Positions 36,513 to 51,001 of a DNA stretch of 64,000 nucleotides are shown one piece after another. The stretch lies in NCBI RefSeq assembly GCF_028453695.1, contig NC_135773.1, positions 3,658,001-3,722,000 on the forward strand, read 5' to 3'. This stretch comes from Augochlora pura. Taxonomy: Eukaryota; Arthropoda; Insecta; Hymenoptera; Halictidae. The position numbers were made by a program, and so were the translations under genes. Below the pieces are notes generated by a model. It was not told the origin of the DNA, did not search any database, and was given only the letters and a program-made list of their open reading frames with translations. The stretch's first letter is position 1; every line of letters starts with the position of its first letter.

Positions 36513-39500
36513 GCGTACCACCGACCGGTGTCCGCGCTCGCAAACATTCGTCGGACGGTTACGCAACGGCGAAATTGCATTTTGATTCGCGCGCCACCCT
36601 CTCTTTCTGCCTGGTTCCGGATGCGGGACGTTAATTAAAATAATGGATAGTATCAGCTCTCTGTCTTTGACCTTTCGCGCGGGGGTTCTACGGTGCCGGT
36701 TTATCGCCGCGCGTATCGCGCGCTCGCGGGCTGGTGGGGAGTGAGGGGTGGGGACGGACGAACGCGGTTGTCGAATAAATGCTGGTATTTGTCCGCGTGT
36801 TTACACGGCCGGGCGCGGACGTTACGGAATTTTCGTCGGGGCTTCGGGCGCCGATCGAATATTAAAGTGGCGCCGGACGATTGGTTAATGAACGGAAAAA
36901 TAAAGCGGCGAACGGGACGCCGTACGTCCCGTAATTATTCCGCGGTATTAATTAAAGGCGGGAGACCCTTTATCGCCGTTTGCCTCGAATCGCTACGGAT
37001 ACACCCCACGAACCTCGCCGATAGTCGACGAGTATTTGTGTTTCGATGACGCGACGGCGCTGGGCTCTCGTCTAATTAATTAGATCGCGGCACGTGGCCG
37101 ATGGACGCGCCGGTGTTGCCGGCTGCGAAGCTGGGTCCGTCTCGACCCGTACATTACATGTAATATGTTTCTCAATAGGGTACCATACCGAAAATTATTC
37201 AATTGCGTGAGTAATAATAAATATTATAGTCGCACCATTGTAGTGTTCTACTTTACTATAAACTATAAATATAAAGTAAAATATAAGTTGAAATAAAATA
37301 TAAAATAAAATATGATTTTATAAAGGACCCGCAAAATTTTTTTATAAATATATAATCTCAAACAAAATATTTCTACTAACAGTACAGTATAGTTCCCAGT
37401 ACGTCTTGTACAGTATGTATGAAAATAACTAAATAATATAATAAAGATTTACTTAATAATACGATATCTCTGTAAATTAATTATAAAAATTGTGTAGTCG
37501 TGATACTAAATAAGTAGATGGTGATAAATTGAAAAAACGATAGTGATAAATCGGAGAAAAAAAATTTACATGGTACGAAGTGATCTGTCTTCGTCAGTTA
37601 CGTACCCCATAAACATCCCCCATTTGACTGTTAATGTAAATGCTGCGAGGCATCGCCAAATTTTATTATCCCGAGTTCGGGATAACGTTAGTTGCATTTT
37701 ACTGTTTACGATTCCGTGATAGTCGTTTTGGGTGGCGAGGAACGCGAGTTTTAGTGTCTCAGTGCGCCAACAGGTGTCACGAAGAAATTCATTTTATTGA
37801 GATATTGAAAGGCAGTGAAGGAAGACAATAATGTTTTAATGCGACGATGGCGTCGACGATCGTGAGATTGCTGTTTTGACTGAAACGATTCCAGTTAGGA
37901 GGATTTAAAGGAGTGATTTGTCACGCTTGAGAGATTGTAAAAATCGTGTGGAATGTGTGCTGTGGCACCCCCTGTCATCCCCTGGAATTTATGTCACTTA
38001 TGGCATTTATGTAAGCCCGGGGGAATATTCTTTGAAAATAAACGAATTAGTAGATATAAATTGTCAAAAATATAATTACAATTATAATTATAAAAAAATT
38101 CATATAAATATCAAAATATACTCTGCTTGTAATTATTAAATAAAACGCATATATTCGCAGATTTAAAAAAGATTTCTCTGATGTGTCTTCTTGACAAATT
38201 AGAATCTCAGGGACCAGGAAAATCAACCTCCCATAATTGTCCTCGAAAATGAAACATTTGCAATTCCTAATACCACAGAGAAAAGCTTATAATCTATACT
38301 CCAGATATTTATATAAAATATAAATATTCCAACAATATTTTTATCAATTCTTCTACCATTCATTTGCTCAAACATAATCAACTCTTCGATCCGAAAATAT
38401 ATTTAATATTTTATTAACTGTCCTTTAATACCGTCCTTCAATATTGCAACTTTAATACAGTCAAATGAGTTCCACAAACTCTTAAATAATTATGCCAGCA
38501 CTCGGCGAAACTGGGTCCAGCCTGGAACTATTATTATCGACGCAAACATTCTCGTTCTGATAATTTCTGGTCGAAAAAATTCGAGACTGTTCGCAGTATT
38601 TCCGAGCGAATAAATTATTGTTCGCAACTACCTTATGCGGAATAAAAATTCTCTACCTCGGTTGCAACAAACGGCGGTTAAGTCGAGCTTTATTTCCATG
38701 CTGAACATTTTTAATTGGATAAAAATAATCGAAAAGCATGGCTTGTTTTTCCCCTAGCGTTCACTGTTTCGTATTCGAGCTGCTCGGGTTTGTCCATTAA
38801 TATAAAAATACGTCGACAACTGGATCGTCGAGCCAGTAGTTCGTAATTATTAACTTTAATCGTATATTATTTCTTTAACTTTAAATGATTAAATTTAATT
38901 TAATACTTCATTTTCATTTTTAAATGATTAACTTTAATCGAATACTATACTTGAATTTTGAAACGATTAATTTTAATCGAATACCATACTTGAATTTTGA
39001 AGCAATTAACTATAATTGAATACTTTATTTTAACTTTTAAATAATTAACTTTCATTGTATACTTTGCTTTAAATTTAGACGATCAAGTTTAATCGAATAT
39101 CTTACTTTAACTTTTAAATACTTAACTATAATTAAAAATTTTAATTCAACATAATAACCATTTATTAAATCATCCATTAATCCAGTAGCAATTACGTGCT
39201 TCAAATCAGTTGCCGCAATCGATCTATCGGCGTGCTTGTCCCGCAGCTCAGGCATCCGGGAAGGGACAAGAAGACCATAAGCAGAAGATAGAAATGACAC
39301 TCACATCTGCGTGCCGGTCGTTCGACGGAATGTCTTTATTACATAGCTTGTCCGGGAGTATTGCACGTCCCGGAATTTCTTCGTTTTTCGTGATAACGAT
39401 GCCCTGCCCCCCCATAGAATGCCTGCCGCTGTTAAACGACGCCGCTTGATAAAGCTATCCCGTAGCGTAATTAAAAAGCTTCCGGCAAACCGTTCCGGAA

Positions 39501-40009
39501 GACACCAAAAATTCATCCCGGCAAGTTTTCCGTCCGCGCGCGCGCGCGCGCACGGCCACGCACGACTTTGTCATCGGAACGCTGGAACCGTCGCCCGAAG
39601 GTCCGCGTGTTCCATTAATTGACCGCCCGACGATGGACACCGCAGCGATCCATTTTTCATTCGCTTCGGATCGAACATTGTTGTTCTTAATCCGCGCGTT
39701 CGCGATATGGGGAAAGTGTGTCGAATGCGAACTGGTCGCGTCGATCGCGAACTCGTTGCAGTATTCGGGCAGAACAATAAACGCGTATTTAATTGAGTGG
39801 AAAGATCGAAGGGAAAATTTGATTAACAGACTTCCGGCGGATGAAATGTTAACGTGGAGCGTATGTTATTCATAATTATTACTGCGGAATCAATGACAAC
39901 GTACGATCGACGGGAGACCGACAATCTGTATGCCATTTTATGTTTATATTATATTCGTTTATACGATCACGTAATAATTAACGTGAATAATATTATATAA
40001 ATAAGATTA
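35861..40009. other. Non-coding DNA, CpG-rich then AT-rich
   Basis: CpG-rich at 36060-37140 with an uninterrupted run of 31 C (36480-36510); AT-rich at 37190-39190. A tandem repeat of about 50 bp (TAACTTTAATCGAATAC type) spans roughly 38870-39125. A CG run lies at about 39537-39552. Three direct ACCTTAAACATA-type units occur at 36011-36046. No convincing exon; the open frames in CpG-rich DNA are present on several strands at once. Confidence 0.5.
36480..36510. repeat. Homopolymer of 31 C
   Basis: An uninterrupted C run (G on the other strand) within a CpG-rich segment; the exact length is prone to sequencing error. Confidence 0.9.
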
Positions 40010-40039
40010 TGCAATATATAGCAAACAATGCGGTATCTG

Positions 40040-40440
40040 CGATCGGTTGCTTTTCTACTGCAATAATAAAATAAATAAAATTATAACCTCGACATTATCT
40101 TGACAAAAATAATATTACATAAACAACGTTACACAATATGTAGCAAGCAAAGCATGCAGTATCTTTAATCGGTTGCTTTTGTAACGCAATAATAAAATAA
40201 ATAAAATTATAACCTTGACATTATCTTGACAAAAATAATATTATATAAACATCATTATTTATTATCTAGCAAACGGTACAGTATCTTCAATCGGTTGCTT
40301 TTTTAATACGATAATAAAATAAATAAAATTATGACCTTGACATTACCCTGACAAAAATAATATTACATAAACAACATCAAGCATTATCTAGCAAATGGTA
40401 CAGTATCTTCGATCGGTTGCTTTTGTAATGCAATTGTTTG
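40040..40440. repeat. 122-126-bp tandem repeat, about 3.3 copies
   Basis: ATCGGTTGCTTTT starts at 40042, 40168, 40290 and 40412; between them each unit contains AATAAAATAAATAAAATTAT, CTTGACATTA and GACAAAAATAATATTA. Confidence 0.85.
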
Positions 40441-43400
40441 CTCGTAGCCGGAGCGCCGCAAGTACAATTGATTTAAGTTTTATCAGTTGCATAATAAGTG
40501 GACTGTGCACAGCTGTTTGAGCAAATGCGTATCTTGATATGCAAATATGCGATAACCGGGATAATATGTGTTGCTTATTTCGGTAAAAAAACATTCGCGT
40601 CGCGCGCTCGTTTTGTACCGCGTCGTTGTGTTCGGCAGGGATTGTAGATAAATTGTCAGGCCACGTGATAGCAACGATAAATGCTGTGTTCGGGAGATAT
40701 TTCAATTTGATTATCGCTCTTGCCACGCCGGTCGCATTGAAATAAATATTTTCTAAATTCAGGATTTTTACATATAAGCGGAGTAATATCTTGTGGGCTC
40801 TGAAATGTTTTTGGAAATATTTATTGTATTTGGATTACCAACTGATAAAGTGATAAACTTGAGATCATTTTATTAACAACTGAATATTAAAATCAGAAAT
40901 TAATTTTTGCAACTTCTGCAAATATTAAAATAAGATGTCACCGAAAGTGTCCAAAGTGCTACAATATCTGCTACTTCGTTCTATAGAACTATACTTGACC
41001 ACTAAAATTTCGACTATTGCGCAGCCATGATTCAATTTGGTTTCCACTTTCTCCGTTCGACTTCTTTTCCGAGGATCAGTCGGAATCTGTCTCATTTCCG
41101 GTTCGATCCTCGCCCCGCCCCTTCCTCGTTCCAGAGATTATTGTTCTTATCCTTTTTTGCCCCTCGAATCGCTAATTAATCACATCTCTGTCCCCTCCAC
41201 TCCCTCTCCACCTCTTCCATTTCCCCGGAACTTTTCATCCACCCCCTGTCGACGAAATTTTTTCCATTTCCATGGCGTTTTCTCGCGCGTGAAGGAACCA
41301 TAAACTTCTTTTACGTTTCGGTCGGGCGTCGAGCAGATTCCCACCGTCCCGAATGCTTCTCGATGCTTATGGAAACGTATGGTTCACCGTAACTTTTAGC
41401 GTCCATCAACTTTTCTGCGATTTCTTTTTTATCACTGGCTCGCAGACGGTTTTTGGGTCCCCCGGATTTTACGGTTACCCAATAATTCACGGACCGCTCT
41501 GGTGCCCGCCGTCTGTGCCACCAGACATTCTATGTATAGGGTGTTCCGATAATAACGGTGCTACGGGGAGAGTGGCAAAGCCATAAGTAATACTTGGTAA
41601 GTATTACTAATTTAAGTATTACTAATGTGAGTATTACTTATTTAAGTATTACTAATATAATTATTTTATTCCTAGTGACAGGTATATTATATAATATATT
41701 ATAATATTATATGATCCCGAGTTAACCCCTTCTCATTTAATTGGCACGCTGTTACAATTTTTGAATTATTTAAAGTTTATTTAGTGATATAACCTTGATA
41801 TAATTTTAAACTTGAATCTAACTTTAACCTTAATCTTAATCTTTACTGTAGCTTTAACCTTAACCTTTATTAACATACTACAAAATCATGGGGAGCAACT
41901 TTGAACCAGGAATAAGGTTATGTTTATATGCTCACTTAACAATTATACATTTTAGAAATTGTAAAAGATTGTAGATTGGTTTATAAGATAAAAATTAACC
42001 TTGTCAATATAAGTTAATATCAAAGTTATTAAAAAAGTGCCTATTAATAATTACTCTTCTACATCCGTAACATTAATACTTATATCAATCACAACTTTAT
42101 AATAAACTAGACTTCTCTGTAATCAACTCTAACTGAAAGGTTTTCGTTGTTAAGAAAAATAGAATTGTTTAAAAGAAGTGTCGAAAATATGGTTATTCCT
42201 AGGGAATCAGCTAGATCTAGTGTTCTTGGGCAGCACTGGCCCTTGCAACCGAGTAATCGATATGCGCGTGCGTTAATAAGGTCCCACTAGCTTTTGTTCT
42301 CCCGCTCCCTGGTTTCCTTCTTCTCGATCCAGCAGTCGTACGCGCAACACGTGCTTTTTGATCTCGCAGTAACATTAATCTTTCTCTTGCCTAAATGTAC
42401 GTATAAATAAGTAAACGTGTCGATTTGTGCGCTTATTTCTTTTATGCGCTTATTAAATTCGCGTATTCCACAATAAATCCTGACAAGAAGTATTACCCTT
42501 TATTAATAATTTTTCAGGTTATGTCAGGTTCTGAGGGTCTTGTTCTTGACACTGTGAGCAAAGGTCAAGGCCATCGAAAATTCATTAAAGAAATAATCAC
42601 GTGAAAGGTCGTCGTTGTTAACAAAATAGAATTGTTTAAAAGAATTATTACCCTTTTCGACTAATTTTCCAAATAACCTGCTAACCGCTTACCGCAGCGT
42701 TACCCGGTCACCCTATGTACAATGTGTACGTATGTATATATATATTTTTCCCCCCTTTTCTTTTCATTTTCCTTCTACTTCCGCGAAAGATCTGTTTACT
42801 AATTCAGACCATCTTGAAAGCCGTGAGCATTACAGCAATCCTGGCTCGGAGGGGTGGCGCGGTAGTAATGAATATGCAAAGAAAAGAAGTAGGACGGTGC
42901 GTATTGAGAAAACATTGACATGTGTGTTTCAACGTGTGCGCATACTTAACATAAAGTAGTGCTTACAACGGTTCCATTAAGGCTGACATCAAAGGAACCC
43001 AACGTGCATATGCGCGCGCGCGCGCGCGCTCGGTGAACGATACGATTGTCGGAAAACGCCTCGTTTGTTTCGGTTATGCCAATTTCGCTGACTCCTAATC
43101 GATCAAAGGAAACCGTTGCGCGCCACCACCACCTGTGCGCCAGTTCTTGATAATTTCGTCGTTTAATTGAAAATCGTTACCACGTTGTTTCCGCCGGTTA
43201 AACTGAACAAATAAATTTTTAAGAAGCGGATTAACGTTTACACATCCGAGTATGCATTTTCATGCGAGATAAAATTGTTCTACCGAAGAAAAATTAATTT
43301 TGCCAATTTGAATAGGATACAAGATAGCTAAAATTAATTTACAGGTAAATAAATTAATAGCTAAATAAATGTATTACTAGGAGATATTTATAAATCTGAA

Positions 43401-46400
43401 ATGGCGTCTACGACCTCTTAGAGCTATAATTTATTTTTGTAATTATAGTGCATTCATTGTGACGCATTGTCCGATATTTTATAGTTAATTAAGACTTCGA
43501 ACTCGGCCTAGAATGAATTATTTCGATTTTTCTATCGAGCGGATGCACCGGTAATAGTGCGGCGACACATGTCCCCGCCGATGGATCGTGTTTATTCCGC
43601 ATTAGGACGAGATTTGCGCGCAACCGTCTCCGAGTATTTCGCGCGCATTACCCCGGTCGCATTTGTAACGCAGCGAGACAGCATCCTGTCGGCTCTAGTT
43701 CCATTCACTTTCGAACGGTGCATCGATTCGAACGATGAAGTTTTATTCACCGGCTGCGGTTTCAATTGCGGTTCGCATCTGTTGTTAATGCACGTGATCC
43801 CGGTCGTTGCAACATCTCCCCCCCCCCCCCCCCCGTCGTTGCGCTCCGTGGCTGCGTATTAATTCGGTCCGCGCGCAATTAGAATATATTATTTGTTTAT
43901 CGAGTTCCATTTAACCCGGGCCCCCGCCGGCGTGTAAACAATTTTTCAATTCATTACACGGACGTATATTCGAGTAACGCGGTAATTCTAAAAAAAAAAC
44001 GCGGTTGCGCGCGCGGCGCTGTCATGCGAGAACCGACTGCGCCGCAATTACGCCGATAAATCGCGATAAATTCCGATAAATATTCACTCGGATGCGCCGG
44101 AAATGCAATCGGTTCCGCGGTTAAGAATTTATCGCGCACTTCGTTACAGTTTTTTACAGTCGCGATTTAGTTTAATCGCGGTTGACGCAATGTTGTTCGT
44201 GGTAGCGGTAAGATCATTATCGATGATAATAATCACATTAAGTTTATCATCGAGGACTTCGATCGCGGTATTTTTAATCGTCACGTGATTACTCAATTAC
44301 CGGCAATTAAATTAAATAAAGGTTATGCTATGAAAGACTAATAAATCTACACTAAAGCTTGACGTATATTGTCGATTGTATAGTTCTCGCGATATTCCGT
44401 TTTTTTTTTCAGGATTAATGATCCTTTTTTTGGAAACGAATACTTTGTTTAGGAATGCTCTTGTTAAAAATTCAATCAACGTATTAATTTAGCCAGCGAA
44501 CGAGCGATCGGTTTTTGAGAAGATTTTTCTAGCTGTTATTTGAAAACTTTTTCACCGTTCGGGCTTCAATAATTATACAGTGTGTACAATATACTATAAC
44601 TGTACTGTGTACTATTTTAGATGACGTATTTGTTAAAAAATGATCATAGTATTCTTAGAATAGTATTTATAGTATTTATGGTATTTACGGTATGGTATTT
44701 ATAGTATTTATAGCATATTATTCATAGTACTTATAGTGTAGTATTTACAGTATTTAAAGTATATTATTTACAGTATAGTATTTATACTATTTACAGTATG
44801 GTATTTATAGCATTTACAGCATAGTATTAATAGTATTTAAAATATAGTATTTGTAATATTTACAGTATAGTATTTATATTATATTATTCATAGCACTTAC
44901 AGTATAGTATTTATAGTATATTATTCATAGTACTTATAGTGTAGTATTTACAGTATTTAAAGTATAGTATTTATAGTATTTAAAATATAGTATTTGTAGC
45001 ATTTACAGTATAGTATTTATAGTGTATTATTCATAGCACTTAAAGTATATTATTTACAGTACAGTATTTATAGTATTACACTACAATGTTCACAGTATTT
45101 TACCTTAATCATTATACCATGCTATAGTACAGTACAGCCATTATCATTGTTACTTTGATCAAAGAGAATCGTATGCATTTCTTTTCAGATGCCGCCACGA
45201 TAGTCGACATCTTTCCCCTATTCGTCCCACTTCGCTGTATCAGTAATCCTAGTTGCCGAAATTAATTTGATTCGTCGGATAAAAAGCAGCGCCCCCGTCC
45301 CGGCCGGTATCGGTATCGTTTCCGCGACGCGACCCGTGTCATTTATACACCCCTTTCAGCACGGTGTACACCGCTCTACATTCCCGGCCGGGCGCAGTCA
45401 CGATACACCCGCCTTTAGAAAAGGGGAAGGTAATAAATTCCATCGGGTGGAAGAGCTTCATCATAAAAGTTGCCTAACAGCTTAATTAGAAGGAGCGGGC
45501 CAATTTGCGGTAAGTGATAAGGTCAAGGAAATGTGACCCAGCCAGCTAGCCTCTCCCCTCCACTCCCCCACCCGCCGCGTATAATCGTTCGGTTTTAATC
45601 AAATGGCGGGTGCTCAACACGGTCACCCTTCCAACACGGGACAAAAATTGACCCGTTAATTTTAATTATTTCGTTCTAGCCAAAGGCGTGCTCGTGAATT
45701 TAACCGCGCTGCAGACCTAATCGATCGACGCCGAGAAGTTCATTTGCTCCGGCGGAGTGGGGTGTGTTATCTCGAACTTTCTAACCACCAATTTTCGCCT
45801 CTTGAGCCGTTCCACCGATTTATTTTCGTCATCTTCGAGTCAGCTGCTAAAGACGAACAGGTGATCCCAACCCTTTCGGTTAAAATCGTTCGCAAAATTT
45901 CAATCGTCCAGGCAATTATTGAATGGAGATTTTATGTTATATTTGTGGACTTGATTGCCTAATTTATTAATTAAAAAATAATATATATGTATTTCTTAAT
46001 TTTTAATTTTGGAGCGTGACATCGTCAACACGTGGCCAAGAGAAAGGTATTAATATCTGCTAGAAAATTAATATCGTTTAAATAACTCTGTTGATTTATT
46101 TGAATATCTTCGTTGCGATCATTTGTAACTTTTAGCGTGCCTTTGCTTCTTAAAATTAACGTCATCATCCAAAAATGCTTTTGACCTATATCTGTAGCTT
46201 GTGAATCGATTGTCATGGCAACCGATAACTATCGTCTATTATTCAAGAGAAAATATTAAATTGTACCACTCTAAGCTCCTATATTATTCCCTAATTCCTT
46301 AAATATTACAAACCTTCCACGAGGAATGAAGTAAATGTATCGACTAAATTTACCAAGTAAATATACCACGTCGGAAGTCTTTTCGGTAACAATATTTCCC

Positions 46401-47317
46401 TAAATATTTTTTGCTTAGTTTGATAAAACAGAGAGTGCCGGGCGCCAAGGCATCGTGTGCGACTACCAAAATATATTATTTTGCAAATTCAATCGACGAA
46501 GTGCTCCGGTATCCGTGCCGGTTCCCGAGTCCGACGGGCAGATAAGCGACGAGGAAAAATGCCACTAACGACCGGACCGCCAAATGAAGCGCGAAGTTAT
46601 TCCGACAAATTGCGCGCGCGACCGCGCGGCAACGTTACCTGCGCCGCGGCTCGTTCGCATTTATCTGTTCTTATCGGTGGACGGTTTGCCGGGGCAGTAA
46701 ACCCGCGGGATGACGGGCCCCCCTTTTTCTTTCTTCTGTCGCACGAAGCGGCGGAAAAGTCAGGCCTACAGGTTACCGTCTCACGCACGCGAAAGTCTTC
46801 GCGCGGCTCTTCGTTTCCTGTCCGCCCCTTATCCGCCGCCGAGAAAGAGAGAGAGAGAGAGAGAGAGAAATGAATTCCCGACGAGAACAAAGCGCGACTA
46901 AATCTTGAGAAAGCGCCACGGGAAAAGAGCGGACGTGTAACCGGCCCCGAGCCGGTATTATGGCCGGCGCACCGCCGTTGAATGACAATCATCCCCCTAC
47001 CCATCCCCTCCCCATCCCCTCCCCCCTGCTTTGCATGCCGCGGGGTTACTGGAAAGCTCGTGAACTCAGTCATTTCTATTGGTTATCCGCGACCCGGGAA
47101 CGCTGACCCCTTTAGACGAATGATTTCCTGAGACGGCATTGGCTACAGGTGCCCCTCTCGCTTTTGTTCCTCTTTCTATGCCGCCCGCTCCCGGGTTTAC
47201 GCGACCAAACTATAGCCGGGGATGGCTACCCCTGTATCACGCGATAGTTTTGTTCCTTTAAACGGTGACCATGATCGCTGCCGCCGAAACGTCGAAGCGC
47301 GATCTCGCAATTTTTGC
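40441..47317. other. Non-coding DNA with no convincing exon
   Basis: Mixed composition. There are C runs (43818-43833), CG runs (about 43014-43029) and a GA run at 46846-46868. At 46128-46330 lies a decayed copy of the repeat also found from 63633 to the window end (shared CCTGTGAATCGGCTGCCATGG-type core). TTAACCCCTTCTC at 41722-41734 resembles a TTAA-element end without a partner. Confidence 0.45.
44640..45110. repeat. Decayed low-complexity array of TATAGTATT-type units
   Basis: Short units such as AGTATTTATAGTATTTACAGT recur for about 470 bases with irregular spacing, consistent with an old microsatellite or minisatellite. Confidence 0.75.
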
Positions 47318-47736
47318 TTAACCCCTTAACGTACTTCGACGGGTCTGATGGAGTCGTGATAGAAATTGCTAGTAATAAATTATTATTACTAGTATTAAAC
47401 TAAATTATTATTATTAAGTATTATAATAAAGTATTACTGGTATTAAAATTATTGGCTTGGCAACTAATTAATTGCGGATTTAGAATAAGTAGAAAAATTC
47501 GATTCTTTTGCTTAAAAATATAAGTTTATTCAATTAGATAAATTATTAGATAACATAAAAATCGTGTTTGGAATGCTTGCTTTTTTGGAAATGATGTAAT
47601 AAAATATGTCTGAAACGGGCGCTTTGCCCTTTCATGTTCAAACTGTAGCTCGAGCTTTAGCTCGTTGCTACTTTTGTTCACTATACTATTATTTGTAGTC
47701 TCATTTAATACCGATTATCGTAGTGGAAGGGGTTAA
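47318..47736. mobile_element. TTAA-flanked piggyBac-like MITE
   Basis: TTAA (47318-47321) then CCCCTTAACGTACTTCGACG at the left; the inverted right end reads CCCCTTCCACTACGATAATC before TTAA (47733-47736). The interior of 411 bp has no reading frame. Confidence 0.65.
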
Positions 47737-48230
47737 AATTTTGACACGATCGAATCCACCATAGCTACCAAACTATGACATTTGATACACGACATTCTTT
47801 CCCTCGTTTTCGCCGAGCAAACTCTGTCGTAGATATAATTGATTGTTGAAGGGTATTATACGTTAACGTGAAACAATGTACAAAAAAGTTCCGGCTTCTT
47901 TATCACTGCTAAGTATTATCAAACAAGATCGTGTTCTTTGTTGCAGAATACCATCGTCCTTCTCCCGGCGCTTCCTTCTGCGTCACCTTTATTTCTATGC
48001 CCTAGTTTTTTCAAGGAAGCTATTATCTTCATTCGTTTACCTTCTCTTGAGAGATCTCTAGAAATTTCGTAATAAGGAACGAAGCATTTCAGAAGTTCCC
48101 CGTTGGGGCGCGCTTGCGTCTTTTATGCTTTAATTACGTAACACTTAAGGAATTTATTATTATATATTTCATCGATGCTGTGTGAATCCGAATAATTAGG
48201 GTATCGACGAATCGTTTCTGTTACATTTGT

Positions 48231-48639
48231 TTAACCCCTTGCACTGTAATAATAAATATGTATATACTTAATATTTATATTATTGTACTAAAAATATGTA
48301 TATACTAAATATGTATATTACTAATATGTAAATACGTATGAATATGTATATTACGAATTTATTTCAAATCGAAAGCAAATTTAATTCTTCTGTTATCGAA
48401 GTACAGAAACGAAATTTATTTGAAATCGAAATCAAATTTAATTCTTTTGCTATTAAAGTATAGAAACGAAATTTATTTCAAATCGAAGCTAAATTTAATT
48501 CTTCTGTGATCAAAGTATAGAAACGAAAGTAAATAAAGGCAATACGTTAAATAAGAATTATCCTATTGAAAAAAAAATATTAAAAACAAATAAATGTTAA
48601 TTAGCACGGCATGAAAGGAATCATAGTGGAAGGGGTTAA
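48231..48639. mobile_element. TTAA-flanked piggyBac-like MITE with internal tandem repeat
   Basis: TTAA (48231-48234) then CCCCTTGCACTGTAATAATA; the inverted right end reads CCCCTTCCACTATGATTCC before TTAA (48636-48639). Inside, a unit of about 62 bp (GAAATTTATTTCAAATCGAA type) repeats three times at roughly 48350-48530. The same unit occurs once in the shorter relative at 35645-35860. Confidence 0.75.
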
Positions 48640-49383
48640 TATAATGCCATATTTTCAATTTACCCAAGTTACTTAATGATCGTAGTCAAATATACTAAGA
48701 AAATTATTACAAAATTAAATGGAACGCTTGCAATAGAATATGACAAAATTGTTCCTCGAAACCATGGACGCGACACACGAAATCGTCGACAAAGCGACCA
48801 TAACGCGATACAATTAACATTGCCATTAGTTTGGGAGTTGAGAAGCACATACGACGAAGCCCCCGTTAATGATCCAAATTAGTAAAACAGTCACCGGTAT
48901 CTACAATGCTTCGATATATGGCCGCTTGATGAATGTTAATAATGCTGTTTAACTGATCAAGTATAACAACAAGCAGCGCGCACGTGTTTGCATTTATGGC
49001 CCCGCACCGACAATTTAATACCAAAACGTGAAACGAGTATTCCCCCCTCCCCCCCCCCCCCCCGAATCCATCCTGCAATGCGACATAAATTATACCCCGT
49101 TAGTCGATTAATTCTGTTATGCAGGCTGCCGCCATTATTGCACATTAGATTTTCGGTAATGCTCTGCTACAAACCGAATAAACAGCCGCACCGAAAGATT
49201 AGTATACCCGCGCCGATCCCGCAACGCTCGGTACAGGTATCGTTCTTGTTCCCGCGTGTAATTCATGCTTGTTTCACGATGAACCAACGAGGTTCTTAAA
49301 TTTACAGAATTATTTATATAGCGTTACTCAAATCCAAATCCTGGGATTAAGAAGACTTTGGTAGACGCCATTTTGCGTTTATG

Positions 49384-49632
49384 GCAAGAATGAACAGTCG
49401 AAATATCGAATTGTAGAGACAGAAAAATAATATAATAAAATCGTTATTATCATCACTTAAAATATTATCTAAATTACTAAAAGAAAGAATTTATCTTTAG
49501 TCAAGGTTATGTCAAGAATGGACAATTGAAATATCAAATTATGAAGACAAGAAGAATTTATCATCATCTAAATTATTATCTAAATTACCAAAAAAAAAAG
49601 AGAATTTATCTTTAGTCAAGGTTATGTCAACT
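49384..49632. repeat. Tandem duplication, period about 115 bp
   Basis: GAATTTATCTTTAGTCAAGG followed by TTATGTCAA occurs near 49488 and 49603, with matching upstream sequence in each copy. Confidence 0.75.
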
Positions 49633-50746
49633 GTCATTTTTTAGAATCGTCTGCGACAATTTTTATTTGCCATAAAAATCTACATTTTATTAATTAGTCG
49701 ATTATATCAAATTTCCAGTTCCATATTCGCACAGTAACGAAAGTTCTTGTTTATTTAAACGAGCGAAAGATTCAGAGTGCATCGCGGAACAGTTGCTTGT
49801 ACACAGAAACCTGCAGCAATGTTAAGAATGTCACAATTTACTGCACGATCGTCGCTAAGCAGACAGAAGGAGAGAGAGAGAGAGAACTGCGTCGCGGTGT
49901 TCTAATTTTTCTTCATCGGCGAACGCATTAGCGAGTCCGCGCGAAGGTGTACTCCTTTTCGTCGCGTTCGCCGTCCGTGTTAAGAGATATACCGCGAGAG
50001 GCGCGAGAGGATAGCGAACTCGGTGAAAGTAGCGAAAATAATAAATCAAGGGGCAAGCGGGGCCGCCGTTCGCGAGAGCTTAAATGCTAAATGCGCGGGA
50101 TGGTTAAGCCGGGTGTCCGCCCGGGGGAATCTTGAACACATTCAGAAAGAGCAATGTAAAACAATGGGAGACCCGCGGCTGCAACAATGGCGGCCCCGGG
50201 CCGCGGGTTCCAAGAAACGCGCGTCCCGTAATAAGTTGCAAGGCCGTGGCGTCGGACAAAGCTGCGGGCGCCATTGTTGTGCTTCCTGCGGATGGGGGGG
50301 AAGAAAAAAAGGGGGCGCGAGAGGGGAGGGATATCTCGCGAGAAGATAAAGAATTAACCGGTCTTCCCCGTGGTCGAGGAACGGGCGCCCCCCGCGCGCC
50401 CCGATTAATCTTTGATCGCGCGTGCACACGTGCACGGACGATTGCTATAATATGCACATGTAAATAAGTCACGTCCGCGAATGACCTACTTGAAAACCGA
50501 TATGAGGCGAAAGCGTGTACGACTGGGGTGTCAGGGAGGATCGATGGGAATGCGAGCGTACGCGATACCGTGCGAAGCTCGGCCCGTCGTCCGCAGGAAC
50601 ACGACCGCAGGAGATATGAAAAGTACCGTGCGCCGACCGATTTCCGTGACCACGCATCACGATTTGTCAGGAAGCATCTCTTGCTATCCTTTCCTCTTTT
50701 TTTTTAGGATCGGAGAATTCGATGGAAAAAGGATGTACGATAAATT

Positions 50747-51001
50747 GTCGCCTCGACCCCGTTTTATTTACTATTTTAACGATTAGAACTTGTTGAATTG
50801 CAATTATATCTTGGCAGAAAAAGACACTTTACATTTGCAGTAACGTGTATATGTTCGCTTAATAATTGATATTGTTTTAATAGGGATTGTCGCCTCGATC
50901 ACGTTTTATTTACTATTCTAACTATTAGAACTTTAGATCGCAATTATATCTTGGTAGAAAAAGATATTTTATATTTACTTAAGAATTGCTATTGTTTTAA
51001 C
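50747..51001. repeat. Tandem duplication, period about 142 bp
   Basis: GTCGCCTCGA starts at 50747 and 50889; both copies continue with CGTTTTATTTACTATT, CAATTATATCTTGG and AGAAAAAGA. Confidence 0.85.

Noticed and set aside
40862..40880. Short match to the 5' half of the bantam microRNA (TGAGATCATTTT)
   Set aside because: The 3' half differs and no hairpin partner was seen nearby.
46457..47073. 138-codon plus and 158-codon minus frames
   Set aside because: Mutually overlapping frames in CpG-rich DNA with a GA microsatellite; no motif or splice context.
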